From NCBI RefSeq assembly GCF_002078875.1, contig NC_034411.1, positions 6,751,986-6,815,985 of the forward strand: a stretch of 64,000 bases of DNA. Reading direction: 5' to 3'. The notes beneath the pieces are model-generated. The model was not told the DNA's origin. It searched no databases and saw only the letters and a list, made by a program, of their open reading frames with translations. Of the stretch, positions 36,996 through 49,274 are shown one piece after another (the stretch's first letter is position 1; each line of letters begins with the position of its first letter). The position numbers and the translations under genes are program-made. This stretch comes from Numida meleagris (taxonomy: Eukaryota > Chordata > Aves > Galliformes > Numididae).

Positions 36996-38310
36996 TGCTT
37001 CTTGCAAGCACTTCTCAGATCGTAAGAAGCTTTTGTGTAGCTTGTGCAAGCCTACAATTGGATATTGCAAAGTACAGTACTTTTATGCAGAGGAAGGGAT
37101 TAGGAAAAAAACCTGTAGGTGTGAAATACAACAAAAGGCAGTATTTGGAATTGCACTGTTAGGAGACACAGCTGCAGTCAATGGGAGTTTGATCCATGAA
37201 AGCACAGCAGGACCGAGCCATATATAGGAAAGCACAATCTGTCAAAATTAAGTGTGTAGTTTATGGTATACTTTTTGTTTGAAATAACATATTACCTCCT
37301 ATTTATAGTAAAGCAGACTAAACAGTTCTATATGTCTGCATTTAAAATTTTCAGACAGAGAATAAGGATACCTTTTACCTGGAAACGGTAGAGTTGGAGC
37401 TCAAAATTGTTAGCAGCGATATAAATGAATACCTGTGATTTTACAGGCATATAAATCTCAAGCTTCTGCTTACATAGCCCTTCTCTGCCTGAAGGATTGG
37501 CTGGATCTGCAGATCGCTGCTGGAGGACTACTAGGAAACAAATGAACTTGCAATGCATAGTATCTTAAAGGAAACTATAAATGGGATAGGTCAAGGACTA
37601 GGCATGTAAGCGACAGGAAAAAATCTTCCTTTTAGTTTATACAACTCCTGCTTCCATGTCTGTGCAGATTCCTAATAAGGAATAGTAACTTTTCGAGGCA
37701 CTAGGCCTGTACATATTTCCTGACCTTATAATTCTCACAGTTCTAGACATTCCAAGGTAGGGGGTCATTCAGACAGAGTTGTAATTTCTTGTGCATATTT
37801 ATTTCCAAAGTATCTTTTGCATAGTTTCCCAGTGAAATCATGTGCTGGAACTGGGGAATGCTAAATAGGTTATTTTTCAAGCTTGCATATAAAGGGCCTG
37901 TCAGGCTGGACTGTTTTGGACTTATCAAGCAAAAGTGCCAGAGCCAAAGCGTGATGTTTGGGGCTCGTCCTTCCCAACCCTCTGTGAGCTGGGCTCCCAG
38001 TGTTTGAACTGGGGGTGGCATAAGGAGGCTGAGGAGCTCGGGTTCTGTTATCGGTGAGGATTTTAATGATATTAAAAGGCTTGAATGCCTAAGTTGGCTC
38101 AATAGGAGTGTGACCTGAGCCTTCCCCCAAAAGGACATTTTGTTAACCCTTTGGGGTTACATTCATTCTCCTTTTCCTTTACATTCTGTAAATAAACACT
38201 ACAGATGTTATGGGGGAAAGACTGCAGAGGCCCAGCCTCTCTGTAAATAACTTTAACTGCTTGTGAAAGCACATTCTGAATTCATTTTCTTGATCGTTCA
38301 AGACACGTAC

Positions 38311-38332
38311 TTTTTTTTTTTTTTTTTTTTTT
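38311..38332. repeat. T22 homopolymer
   Basis: Twenty-two T. To the right is GAAGCAATTGTGTTTATC, which on the - strand would place GATAAA about 10-15 bases before a poly-A tail. A retrocopy inserted on the - strand is therefore conceivable, but no parent gene is recognised. Confidence 0.9.
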
Positions 38333-38495
38333 GAAGCAATTGTGTTTATCTGATCAAAGAATTAAAACGCATCGGGGACCAGAAGCACATCATGAATTTT
38401 AGTTACTCCTTTCTCAAAACTTGTCAGCCAAGCAGCAGCTAGAAGTTATCTGCTGTCTGAAGGAAGTTTATACAAAGTATTTGTCTGGCTACTTT

Positions 38496-38513
38496 CAAAA
38501 ACAAAAACAAAAA
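38496..38513. repeat. (CAAAAA)3 tandem repeat
   Basis: Three exact hexamer copies. Simple repeat. Confidence 0.85.
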
Positions 38514-39184
38514 TATGCGCTAAAAATCCTGCAGATAATGTATTCTTGGAGGGAGAAGCTAAACTTGAGAGGATAGAGTTTGCCCTTAACGCAGCCCATA
38601 GCCCACTCAAAGCAGCAGCGAGGAGGGTTAGTCAGACCTCAGCTTTTATCAAGACGGGTCTAACTAATCTAAATTGAAATGTGGGCACTTTCTTTCTGAG
38701 CTCCAAAGGCATGAAATGTATTTGGGACTGAGGTTTTCAGGTTCTTGTTGAAAAGCAAATTCAGGCTTTCTGCTTGCAAAAAGTCCTCCTAATACCTAAC
38801 CTTTTTCAAAGCGTTTGAAAAGAATGTCAAGGGGAAGATCCCGGAGAAACTGGGAGTGTTTTCACAGATTGCTGGTGACAGTAAGTATCATTTTATAAAA
38901 CACCAGTTAGACTGCATGTGACATATGGAGACAATTTCTGCCTCAGCTATATTTACCTTTGCCTTTGATCTAGTGAGGACAGCTCATGTATACTGAGTCA
39001 GAGCTTGGTCTACGGTATCCTGTTTGGTTTGCCTATTGGACAAAGTTTGGAATAGCTAAGTTGACACGTGCCATTGTAAACAGGAGGACAAGATTGCGAA
39101 ATGAGCCTGATTTAGTCATGTGGAGGGACAGTTATGAGGTGATATGAGTGAAATGCATTAAGTGCTGCCTTTTTCCTTTATCAT

Positions 39185-39290
39185 TAGAGAATCATTGAAA
39201 TGTAAGACTGGGAGGAAACTCCGTAGGCCATCTATTCTGTTCTGCTGCTCTAAGGCAGGATCAATTATACAGCCATCTCTGGCAGCCATT
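39185..39290 (-). mobile_element. CR1 LINE 3' end, antisense
   Basis: Read on the + strand, AGAATCATTGAAATGTAAGA, then CTGGGAGGAAACTCC, GGCCATCTATTC, GCTCTAAGGCAGGATCAA and GCCATCTCTGGCAG follow the reverse complement of sauropsid CR1 3' UTRs (agaatcatagaatgt...gggagggacct...gtcatctagtc...gcaggaccaa...ccatccctg). The element is therefore on the - strand with its 3' terminus at the left. CR1 copies are normally 5'-truncated and lack poly-A, which fits. It is clearly diverged and inactive. Confidence 0.75.
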
Positions 39291-39299
39291 TAAGTAAAA

Positions 39300-41320
39300 T
39301 ATTACTGGAATGGAGAGAGATTTTTTATATTTAGAATGGGGAATACTGCCAGCACAGTTAGTTACTTACCTTCTGGAAAAGGAGAAAAAAAATGGAAGAA
39401 AAAAGAAACACATAAAGAGAGGTTATTCCAGCTCTCTAAGAGTTATCATTCAAATTAACTTGATGATTTGCTTGGGATCATTGGAGAAGCCTGACTAGAA
39501 GATATAAATGGGACATAAGACAGGATACGTGGAAGTGAAAAATAAGGAGATATGATCATAGGAAGGCAAGGGAACAGGTTGAGCAGGCTTCCGATTGAGG
39601 CAGTGAGCTCTAAAGGCAATCGTATGTTTAGGCAACAACTGAATGAGCCTGTGGAATTCCAAAATGCAAAGAGCTGTGGGTTGTATTTTGAGCTTTGAAT
39701 TACCTGATGACTCTTCCAAAGGTTAGAAAAGAGGTTTTGTGTGGCTTGCCCCCCTCAATTAATATCAGAAATCCATGCGAATATGCGTGTTTACACAACA
39801 CTGGTTTTCCTCCTTCCGAACAAACATACATGATGTTTTTAAGATTCCGTCAAAGATGATCTTTAAACTTTCTCAAAGTAATCAGTACGAGAGACATGAA
39901 GGAACAGTATTGCACCGCAGATTCACATGGATCGCTGCTTGCCTCTGCTGTAGTTGTATCATTGCAAGGATCTCTGCAGGATTGTTGCAAGTTCTTTTTT
40001 TATAACCAGACCACTTCATTTGACTTTTGTCAGTGCTGCAGTTTTCCTCTGCTCTACTTTGAAGTGTAAACACTACTGTTATTTGCAGAGTGTTATTGGT
40101 CATTTATTTTATCAATCTAATATTCTTATATTATGCATCTTAATACCTCTATTAACTGTTTTGGTTCATTTCTTATTTGTATACCAGAAAACCGCTTCCA
40201 GTGTTATTACTTATTGGTCATAATCAATTAGGGAAGATTTTAGACTATGGCAGTCTTATATAAATACACTGGCAAAGTTCACCTCCTATGATTTCTGACA
40301 ATTAAATTGTTCTGTCACTTTGGGACCTTCATTAATCTCAACTTGTCATCCTTGTTTATGCAGGTTATAATGGCCTGTGTGTGTAAGTGAAATGAGATGC
40401 TAAAAGCCCTTGGCTGTTTAAGTCTTTGATGAAAGTCAAGCAGGAATATGTTGTTGAAGGAGAAAGTTGGTTTTTTTCATCCCCCAAAATAGCACCATGG
40501 AAATTATTGCACGGTGCAATGGCTAACTACGGAATAAGCTAAGTTTACAGATCAGGGAAGAAAACTGACTTTATGATACTGTTATCACAGTCCTTTGTGT
40601 GTTTGCCTGAGTGTAGATAGAAATAAAGATGCGGCAACACAGATTACTTTCTCTTCCAGGAAAATGATGTGAAGACATCGTGCTCAAACAGAGGAATCTA
40701 AAGGCTAGAGATTTTCAGATAACACTGTGGCACCAGTGTAACTCAGGTGGAGGACATGGCTAAACATCTCCTGAATCTCTGCAATACGTGGGTAACAGTA
40801 AAGCTTTCGATTTGGGATATTCTGGCAGACTGATTGCTTGGGACCAGTGCACATGTAGTTCTGAGGACTTTGGGAAGTGAATGTCCACTAACAGAAGTGA
40901 ATTTAATATTTAGGTTCCTGTGGGAATTTATTACTTTATTCTCTCTTAAATTATTTCCTAGAGTTCAAAGCCCCACTTTCTGATGTCTCCAAATGCAGAA
41001 GGTAATTTATCTTCTGCCTGCTGCATTTTTTTTAGGTCTTAAAAGGCTTTTTAGAGTGGTCACTGCGTGGCACCAATGCTTGTATCAGCCTGAGGCAGGG
41101 CTTCTCACTGGTCCTTCCTCCTGGAGTGATCTCTCACTTTGCAGCCCTCTGAACCATCCTGACCCTCACACTGAGCATCCATCTCCTTGGCCAAGTGGTC
41201 TCCTGGCTGACCAAGGTTAAAAGATAGGAATAGTCTTGGAGTTATCCATCTCAAATCTAAAAGGAGTGTAATGATATGCTATTCTCTGCACCCTGAGAAA
41301 CATATGAATGACATCTTCTC
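39300..41320. other. non-coding stretch, no gene seen
   Basis: Nothing recognisable beyond short A-rich runs near 39385-39410. A small ATTGCAC/GTGCAAT inverted repeat lies near 40505. Confidence 0.5.
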
Positions 41321-41324
41321 TCTG

Positions 41325-41600
41325 AGCACTAATTATCATAATTCTTAGACCAGGGAGAGATCCAGAACACTGCACAAATTATCACCCAATATCTTTAATA
41401 AATGTGGATGGTAAGTTACTTGCAAAGGTGCTGGTTAATAATCTGGAACACATATTCCCAGACCTAATTCATTCCAGTCAGGTGGGATTTATTAGGAGTT
41501 GGACTGTCATGCAGTCATATGAAGCAACTCTTCAGAACAGTAAGTTCACACAGAAGCAAAGTAGGAAGTTGGTATGTCCCCTGGTAGAGCAAATGACCAT
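41325..41600 (+). mobile_element. L1/Tx1-clade reverse transcriptase fragment (fingers region)
   Basis: The frame starting at 41326 reads IIILRPGRDPEHC, then TNYHPISLINVDGKLLAKVL, then NNLEHIFPDLI and HSSQVGFIRS (to about 41510). This follows the conserved N-terminal RT blocks of L1/Tx1 non-LTR retrotransposons (pattern KPGKDPxxCxNYRPISLLNxDxKIxAKxLAxRLExxLPxLIxxxQVGFIxGR). The frame remains open to a TAG at 41599 with fading similarity; motif A, expected about 50 codons further on, is not recognisable. The preceding TGA at 41323 and the lack of EN or later RT domains show a short dead fragment. It lies 13 kb from, and opposite in strand to, the motif A fragment at 28045, so they are separate insertions unless an inversion occurred. 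Confidence 0.8.
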
Positions 41601-41609
41601 ATAGACAGA

Positions 41610-43655
41610 CTTTTTGACTTTTCCAAATGCTTAGCTATGGACAGCTCTTTGACGCTGTAGAGTAAAAGCTGGTGTTACCTGTGTATCTATTGTAAAGAGG
41701 CTGGTTTAATAAACAATTGGTTTAATGGCCAGGCTTCCAAAGTTACAAAAAGGAGAACTAGCAGAGCTACTCCCCCATTTCTACTGCATTTGGAGTTCAC
41801 ATCACAACTGCTTTTCTTTTATGAGATTAATTCATAAAGAAAACCAAATCCCATGTGCCTTGGGGATGCCCATTTTGGATATGCCTCTCTTTATTGCCTA
41901 GAGAGGAAACAAAGTGATGGGCTCCCACCAAAGATGCCTCAGTGTGTGTGCCTAAAGTTCAGTAGGATAAATGCAAGTTGTGGAGGCAAACTGCCAGATG
42001 TTATTTGTCGAGGCTGCCTCTAGGCTGCTCTGAAGCATACCAACACATGTGTCAGGGCAGAATGAGAGTCATGGCAACTTTCCAATTTTTCTTGCTCCCA
42101 GAGGCTCTCCCAGGGAAGCTAAGTTAGGAACCAAGAAACAAAGACCATGAAAATGGGATATTAACGTGTTTTAGGTTCTAATACAGAGGCAACTATAAAG
42201 CACTATGTATGGAATTTCACCTTGAATTTGAAACATCGAACAATATACATCTTTCTAGTTACTTCAGTGTGTGGTGAGATGCATATATTAGTTGCAAATG
42301 CTTATGCTTGCTCCTGAAGCTGTGGGGACAGCATTACTACTGCTGCCTTGAGAATGCCAGTGATTGTATGCTTTGGGAATGAGGTAAAGATTTAACAGGC
42401 ATTTGAAATAAAGTTTTAAAAAGCCACACTGGATTTTACTCAAGATCATGCTAAGAAAATCTTGAGTTTTGCCAATTCATTTCCACCCACTGCTTTCGTG
42501 CATGCATATAAAATAAACAGACCGAAACATTTGAGCTCAGTGTACCATTGGTTGCAAAGTAAGTGATTCATCCTACAAAAGAGAAAAACGCTTGCCTAAG
42601 TAAACATAGCACAGTGGTGAAGCCCTCTTCTTGAAGTAACAGCCTCACAAAGATGCTATTGCTCATATTCTTCTTACATTCTCATCCTTCTATGAACAGG
42701 CAGTCTACTCAGACTGATATCTATGAGAAAAGTCTGTTTTTACCATATGTTTGTACATTGGCCAGTGCAGCCAGATCTTGATGTCTAATGTAAGTGAAAA
42801 GGCAGAACTGAGTGCAGTTTAAGACGGGAACTCTCAAAAAGTTTACTGTACAACGCAAAGGGTTGATATTTAATTCTTAACTTCCATTTCTTTGCGGTAA
42901 GAGTAGCATTAGCAGATAAAATTGATGTATTTGTTATCCTGCCTGGTAGATAGTTTTTCATTCCCCGATCACCACCTCTTGCAGCTTTACCTTAGTGACA
43001 TTTTCCATCTTAATGTTTGCATCAAACACTTTTGGAACTATGTAAATTACTCTTAACAGATTATTATGCACAGCCACTAGGTTGCATAAATAAATTCTCA
43101 TCAGTTTTGCATGTGAACCCTGAAATGACTACACCTGTACTCGAGATCAAAGTCTAAAAACCAATTAATTGCACACTGAGTACATTTAGCTTGGGTAGGA
43201 TTCTGCACTGAGCTATTCCACTTCCATGATCTGGTCTCTAGTATCTGCAGGATATTGCATTATCTTACGGGCATATATAGAGATGTATCAGAAAACAATT
43301 ATCACACCTGTGAAAGTGGGTGCAGAGAGTGGAGCACAGTGATGGTGCTCTCAAGACACGAAGCGAAGGCTGCTGAAGATGGGCAGCTGAGACTCTCGTA
43401 CAATTCACAGTTCTTGATGATAGCCAGAAATTCACTTGATAAGGCAATTATTTTTAGAACCTTGTTGAACACAGTCCAGAATTAAATTGGTATGAACAAT
43501 GGCTTTGAACAAAAAAAAAAAGTTTGTTCTCATGTTGTTTTTTTTCCTAAGAAGCAGTTTTTCGGTGTTCATTAATAAGAAGAAAGCAGTGCTTTTGAGT
43601 GAAAATCGCCTTGTTTTTACTGAATTTCTGGGGTGTTCTGGAGGCTGACTTGGAG
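41610..43655. other. non-coding stretch, no gene seen
   Basis: No homology or repeat family recognised. Flanks of the RT fragment may be further degraded LINE sequence, which I cannot resolve by eye. Confidence 0.45.
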
Positions 43656-43659
43656 AAAA

Positions 43660-44420
43660 GGAGAATAAAATGCAGCTGACAAGTCATTTATTTCTCTATT
43701 ACAGCCATCTGATATCCTCAGTGTGTATAAATCAGTTCTGTTTAGCAATACCAATTAAACAAAATGTGGCCTTAAAATGTCACAGTGTATTTAAATGAAA
43801 TGAAATATTTAAAAATTTTAAATGAGCAATCTCACATAATTAATTAGTTATAAGTTTTCCATAATCACTGAAGTGAAGGGCCATGCAGAGGCTCGCTAAT
43901 AAGGACGTAAAAATGAGTTCCTCTGTGTGCGGGTGCTCACAGAGCTATGTGTACACACACACACACATTTTTGTGTACCCGCATACAAAAACACATGCAC
44001 ATATATAAGCATGCATAAAAGCACTGATGAAACTACTAGTGACTACCTCTCCAGGCAAATAAGGCTCATAAATTGACACATTTTGCTTAATCTGTATGTA
44101 AAACATGTTACACTTCACTGTTGTAATGCAGACATCTTAACTTTAAATGAGACGAAAACAAACATAAAATTAGCACTTTAGGGAACCCCCTGCCACTCAA
44201 TTTGTGTTGGGTTTAACACCTTCTTATTTTATATATCCTACATAAACAGTTTTATATCAGCCCTTGATATGGTGCCTTCAAAGAATTTAATGTTGAGCTG
44301 TTTAAAAGCACTAATTAGCAGTTTTAATACAAAGGGGAGCCTAGTTATTAGTAAAATCTTGTAAATCTGGAATACCCTTCAGGCTCAGTCATTTGAGTCT
44401 GAAATAACTCAATAAAATTA
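43660..44420. promoter_or_regulatory. candidate conserved non-coding element cluster
   Basis: A long unique A+T-rich block. It contains TAATTAATTAGTTA (43837-43850, overlapping homeodomain cores), the palindrome CTAATTAG (44311-44318), TTTAAATGAAATGAAATATT, and a second TTTAAATGAGAC word. A short CA repeat (43953-43967) splits it into two halves. There is no coding signal. Density of homeodomain-type sites is higher than in neighbouring sequence, which fits but does not prove enhancer function. Confidence 0.3.
43953..43967. repeat. (AC)7 microsatellite
   Basis: Fifteen bases of alternating A and C inside GTGTACACAC...ACATTTTTGTGTAC. The flanking GTGTAC words make a loose inverted arrangement. 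Confidence 0.85.
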
Positions 44421-44424
44421 TTAT

Positions 44425-45890
44425 ATTGTTAATCACAAAAACCTTCCAGGGAAATGCTAAATCCGGGAAGAAATATAAACTGTACCTTTTCCAAACAAAG
44501 GAGGAAAAGTGGCCGTCCACATTAAAGCAAAGCCATAAAAGACCAAGAAGAATATACTCATTGATAAAATGCAGCTTGTTTCCTAACAAGGGGTTTTGGA
44601 ATACGTAACTTTGTGCACATACAGCAACAAACATATATGATTGGTGTTTAGTTTGAACCCAGCTAGCAATTTATTTATTAAATTAGAACTTCTTTCAATA
44701 ACATGCAACAATACCAAGATTTTGGCAAAAGGTATCTCTTAGTAGTGGTATGATAATATTTAAATCTATATATTTTTGTTTATTTTTTTTATGATGCAAA
44801 ATATATTTATGTATGTGTCATTAGAGGTGTTTATAAAGACTTTGGGATCTGTCCTACTAAAGTTTTCTTCTTAGACAACTACATATGTACACGTAATTTT
44901 GTTTGATAGATTTAGATTTATACTTGACAGCTCTGAGGTCTACTTCTTTCAGCACTGCACACATGTTTTATGTTAATATTTCTAATGCAGGTAAATAATT
45001 ATATTCTTAAATGTTTAAAAATTACACTAATTCACTACATTATTAAGGAGTCTGTGTTTCTAATTTATACAGTGTGGCATAGCTGAGTGTCACTAGATAA
45101 CAAAAGAAACATGTATAAACATGTAGAAAATCTTTTGGCTGACAACAAATGCTTAAAAAAAATAAAATACTAAGAATATCAGAATTTATGGATGCTGAAA
45201 GAAAGAAGACATAGTTATTGTACTTTGAGAGTTATTTCTTGAGCCACAACTTGAAAACGTTCCTTTCAGTGAAAGGATTCAGTGAAAAGTGTTTGAGCCG
45301 TACTTTTACGTTTTACTTCTGTAATTATTGTTATTAATATTGTTATTGTTATAAATATCCCACTTTTGTGTGCCATCATGGAGAGTCATTATTCTCATGT
45401 GGTATTGTTTTCCGTACCTTTCCTGGGGAAAAGTCTGGGAAAAAAAGTGTTGGGCATGCATGTTTTGACCATGGTCATCATAATGATAATTGGCTGGTCT
45501 TTGTGGAAGCTGGATTTTTTATTTTATACAAATAAAAAGTAAATAGGAATAGTTTCTAATATTTGAAGACAAATGTAAGTAGAAATTTCTCCATAATGAG
45601 CAATATCTCTTCCAGCTATAGGCTACTATTAGAAACAGATTTATTCAAAACCTCAGTATATTTGCTATGAATATATTTTTAATGTATTTCTCTAACATGA
45701 AAGAGCTGGCCAGAACTTAAACATTTTTTTGTATGTCATGCTTTGCTTTTTATGGTGTTTTATGTTACAACCTAATTAGTATCTTACAGTGCCCTTACAT
45801 GTACTTAGGGTGTAGGGTTTCACTAAATACACTGAACGTTTTATTTTGGGGGACCTCCATGACACACTCTAAGCAGTTTTAAGCAGGCTG
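44425..45890. other. strongly A+T-rich non-coding block
   Basis: This is among the most A+T-rich parts of the window, with many TTTATTTATTAAATT, ATTATTGTTATTAATATT-type runs. No gene, repeat family or RNA recognised. It may be matrix-attachment-like or simply low-G+C intergenic DNA. Confidence 0.5.
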
Positions 45891-45989
45891 AGAATATGTT
45901 TCCAGTCAATCAAGCCTCTAGAGATAGGTTATCCACCTCTGGCTAATGCACTGCTATAAAACCTTCACCATTTCTGACTGCACGATACA

Positions 45990-46620
45990 GTCTGTTATTA
46001 AACCCCTAACCGTGCGCGGCCACGGGATTCAGGAGGGGGGAGGGAGACGATTATTTCCAGTACTTCATAAAGCCTACTTTAACAAATTACATGAAGATTA
46101 ACTAATAGCAGCCTCGGCGTTGGATGGCTGGCCAAATTAGGTATGACTTAGCAGAGCAGTGCTTCATCGTCCGCTCCTACCCAGAGCAGGCCTTCGCCAG
46201 CAGCTGCTTTGCTAGGCGGTGAGCAGGCCCGTAGCGGTACAGAAACGAAGCGTGCTGTGCTGTCAGCTCATCTGAAAACAGGTTGGGAAGCCCACTGAGG
46301 CCTCCAGGATCGGTGGTTTTCCCGCCGAGGATTAAGTATGCCTGCATAAAGCCAGCGCATCCCACAAATCAAAAGCAGCGTGCGTGGAAAAGGAGCAAGC
46401 AGTGGCAAGCACAACCTGGAGTGCCGTGATGGATTAGGGAGAGGGCTCTGTGAATGCTCCCTTTTCTGAACGGGAGGTAATCCGTCAATCCCAACAGGGC
46501 AGTCCTGTCAGAGTAGGCCTCGCTGGGGCCCGCAGCATCCTCTTCGGTCTGTTCTCCATCCTGTGGAGGGCACCACACTCAGAGTTGGACCGCACACTTG
46601 GTGGGAAACTGAGGAGAGGC
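45990..46620. promoter_or_regulatory. G+C- and CpG-enriched patch
   Basis: My hand count for 46141-46620 gives about 57% G+C and about 21 CpG in 480 bases, an observed/expected near 0.55. That is far above the rest of the window but just short of a formal CpG island. It begins with CCGTGCGCGGCCACGGG and GGAGGGGGGAGGGAG (46014-46048). Open frames occur on both strands but have no homology. It could be a weak promoter, an enhancer or a decayed island. The direction of any transcription cannot be told. Confidence 0.35.
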
Positions 46621-46624
46621 GTGG

Positions 46625-48415
46625 GGAACCAACCATCTTTTGTCCTCTCTGCAAAATGGCAATATCATCTTTTAGCTCTAGAGAGCTGGGGAGAAGACAG
46701 CTCAAGATGTTTCAAAAAGGCAAAGTCCGCTCAATGTTAAAATGCAAGATGGATTGATCGTGACTCAACTGTGTTAATATTTAAACAGGGAAAGCTTGGT
46801 CCAGTACTGTTTGAAAAGCCATTCAGATAGGATACTTGCTGGAACAGGGGAGCTTCACTGCTGGTTGCAGTGGAGGAAAACCCAGGAAAAATCTATGGCC
46901 TAAAGAGAGTTTGCCTTTAACCATGAAGGGATCATCCTGCTCTCCCTACAAAGTCCTTTCATTTCCATCTGGAATGAGTATACGATAACCTAGTCAGACC
47001 AGCCTCTCAGTCACCAATCAAAACACTGACTCTTGACATTTGCCTAATTATCTTTTCTCATCATCAGTCATCTCTTGAAGTCTTTGCTTCATTCAGATGC
47101 CAGGTATTTCCGAAATTAATCATGTCATTGAAAGCGGCATCTTTTCATGTAAATGGACTTTATTATCTGGATCGAAAAGCTCCCCCCACCTCCTCCTTTG
47201 AGCTGCAAAAGCCCATTTGTAGGGAAAGTGTCTGAAATCTGACATGCTGCCTTCTCAAGAGAGATTCGTAGTGGTGACCTCCCAGCAAGAGCTAAGCATC
47301 CGTCACTGGGAGTGTGTGTGTGTGCTGCTTGCACCCTTGGGCTGGATGCATGCTAATTTGCCCCATTGTTTCAGGGTGAGTGGCTTTCCAGCACTTCCAA
47401 ACAAAGCCTTTTTGCATGAGCTTCTGTGTGTACAATTATTTTATGTTCACATCATTCCATCATCCTATCTCTATTCCTGATATAAGAGGGGATGGAAATG
47501 TCTTTGTTTTCTTGTTATACTGGGGATTACAAACTGGATTTAGCATGTTAGCAAGGACACTCCTCTTTCATTAAATCCCATTTGACAAACGTTTGGCACC
47601 ATACGATTGATCAGCTCATTGCAATGCTCATCTTATCTTTAACTTTCAAAGGGGCACTACCACCAAACTGCGTTGATTCAACAAGAAACCAATCTGCAGT
47701 AATTGACAGCATATGCAAAGTGTTGCAGGGCAGAAGTAAAAATGAGCGGTTTACTCAGGAATGTAATCTACACTGTGGTAGAAGAATGCATTCTTTCTGC
47801 TCATTAGGCTCACTCCTTAATGAATTATACAGTGAGCAGCACTATGAATCTGAGATCAGCACTGATAATGCAACTCTGCATTTTGGGGAGTTCACTTTTT
47901 AAGCTTGTGGTGGAGCATTTACAAACTCCTTGCAAAAGCACCCTGTTATTTTATACCTGCTGAGCTTCCCTCTGGAACTATTTGAGGACAGCAATATTAA
48001 TTGCTGGCAAGATCTACACTCAAATTAAAAGTGAAAGTTGGGCATCATCTGACTGAAAGGAGGAAGTGAAATGAGTCACTGTCCTTCTGTGCATGCACTG
48101 TGTAGGACTAACAAATTAAGATCATTCTTTTTAGCACTGTCAAACCAGGCTCGATCTGATAAGAAGCAATAACTCTTTTAGAAAGTTTTCAGTATCATTA
48201 GTATCATGTAAAAGTCATGTTCTGCATTCCCTGGTAGCAGTTTAGGAGTATGAACAGACCAAAACTTGGTTTTTTTAATAACAGGCACACGTTACACAGC
48301 TGTGACGATCGCCATGTATGTTTAGACAAAGAGCATAGATTATAAATTGTTGGATGCTTAAGACCAAGTGACACCATTATGTAGTGTGTCTTTCTGCCTA
48401 GTGAAGGACACAGGG
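46625..48415. other. non-coding; 47040-47560 possibly regulatory
   Basis: No gene recognised. The part around 47100-47260 (AAATTAATCATGTCATTG, GGACTTTATTATCTGGATCG) is unique and motif-rich like the candidate elements elsewhere, but the evidence is thin. Confidence 0.4.
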
Positions 48416-48420
48416 CTCCC

Positions 48421-49270
48421 TTAAGGTCTTCTTATATATGTAATGCCATTCAGCAGACCTTCCAAAACTGATGTTAAAATGTATAATGAGGCAGAAGTCA
48501 CCACAATATTCAGCAAACTGTTCCCATTGCTAAGTGCTTTCATGGTTAAAAATTTCCTGTTAATTTCTAGCTTGGATTCATCTAGCTTCAACTTCCAGAT
48601 GTTAGATCTTGTTTTATGTATGTCTTTGTTAAACTGAAAAGCCCTCTGTTTCCTGTGAAGCTTCTTGTATATTGTGGGCAAGTCACTCCTTAACCTTTCT
48701 CTATTAAGCTAAACAGTCTGAGCTGCTTGAGCCTCTCACAATTGTTTTCTAATCCTCCCAGTGTTTTCTAGTCCTTTAGCCATTCTCATGACTCTTCTAA
48801 TTTATCAACAACCTCTTGAAACATAGGCACCAGAGCTGGATTCACTATTCCATTAGTGGTCACACCAGTGCCACAGACAAAGATGATATTACCTCAGGCC
48901 TCTAGCCTATATCCCCCTGTTTACATATCCTAATGACTGAAGTTACCCTTCCAGCTACGGAGCTGATGTGCAGCTGAGCATCCATGTCTCTGCCATGTTC
49001 TTTCTGGAGCCATTTCTTTCCAGGAGAGAGGGCCCTTCCCTTCTGTGAGTATTCCCTCCAGTCTGTTCACCTAACATTATCATTTAACACTTCCTCGTGC
49101 TTATTGTTTCCTTTGTGCATCAGCGACATGCCTTTGCTATTTACTGCCTTTCCAGTCCGTGTCAGCAGTGACTTCGTGTTTTCTAACAAGCGTTGAAAAG
49201 ATTAAACAGCAGCCATCCGCCCAAGAAATAGTGCTCTGTTACCAAATCCTCGATAAGGAATCCTCATACA
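48421..49270 (-). mobile_element. old CR1/L3-like LINE, antisense, about 850 bp
   Basis: Read on the + strand it runs through the reverse complement of the 3' part of old sauropsid CR1/L3-like elements. In order: TTCATGGTTAAAAATTTCCT, GATTCATCTAGCTTCAACTT, GTCACTCCTTAACCTTTCTC, AAGCTAAACAGTCTGAGCTG, CTAATTTATCAACAACCTCT, GGCACCAGAGCTGGATTCAC, then GGTCACACCAGTGCC and CCCCTGTTTACATATCC. Near the right end GTGACTTCGTGTTTTCTAAC and CCGCCCAAGAAATAG match the region (on CR1's own strand) within the end of ORF2. The order and spacing are right, so it is one insertion, 3' end at left. Divergence is high and the frame is destroyed. It is the longest recognisable mobile element in the window. Its right boundary fades near 49250-49300. 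Confidence 0.8.
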
Positions 49271-49274
49271 CAGT

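Larger units (their letters stand above)
35735..39180. other. non-coding stretch, no gene seen
   Basis: A short CpG-containing patch lies at 35825-35935. Otherwise no repeat family, protein homology or RNA gene was recognised apart from the tracts listed. Confidence 0.5.
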
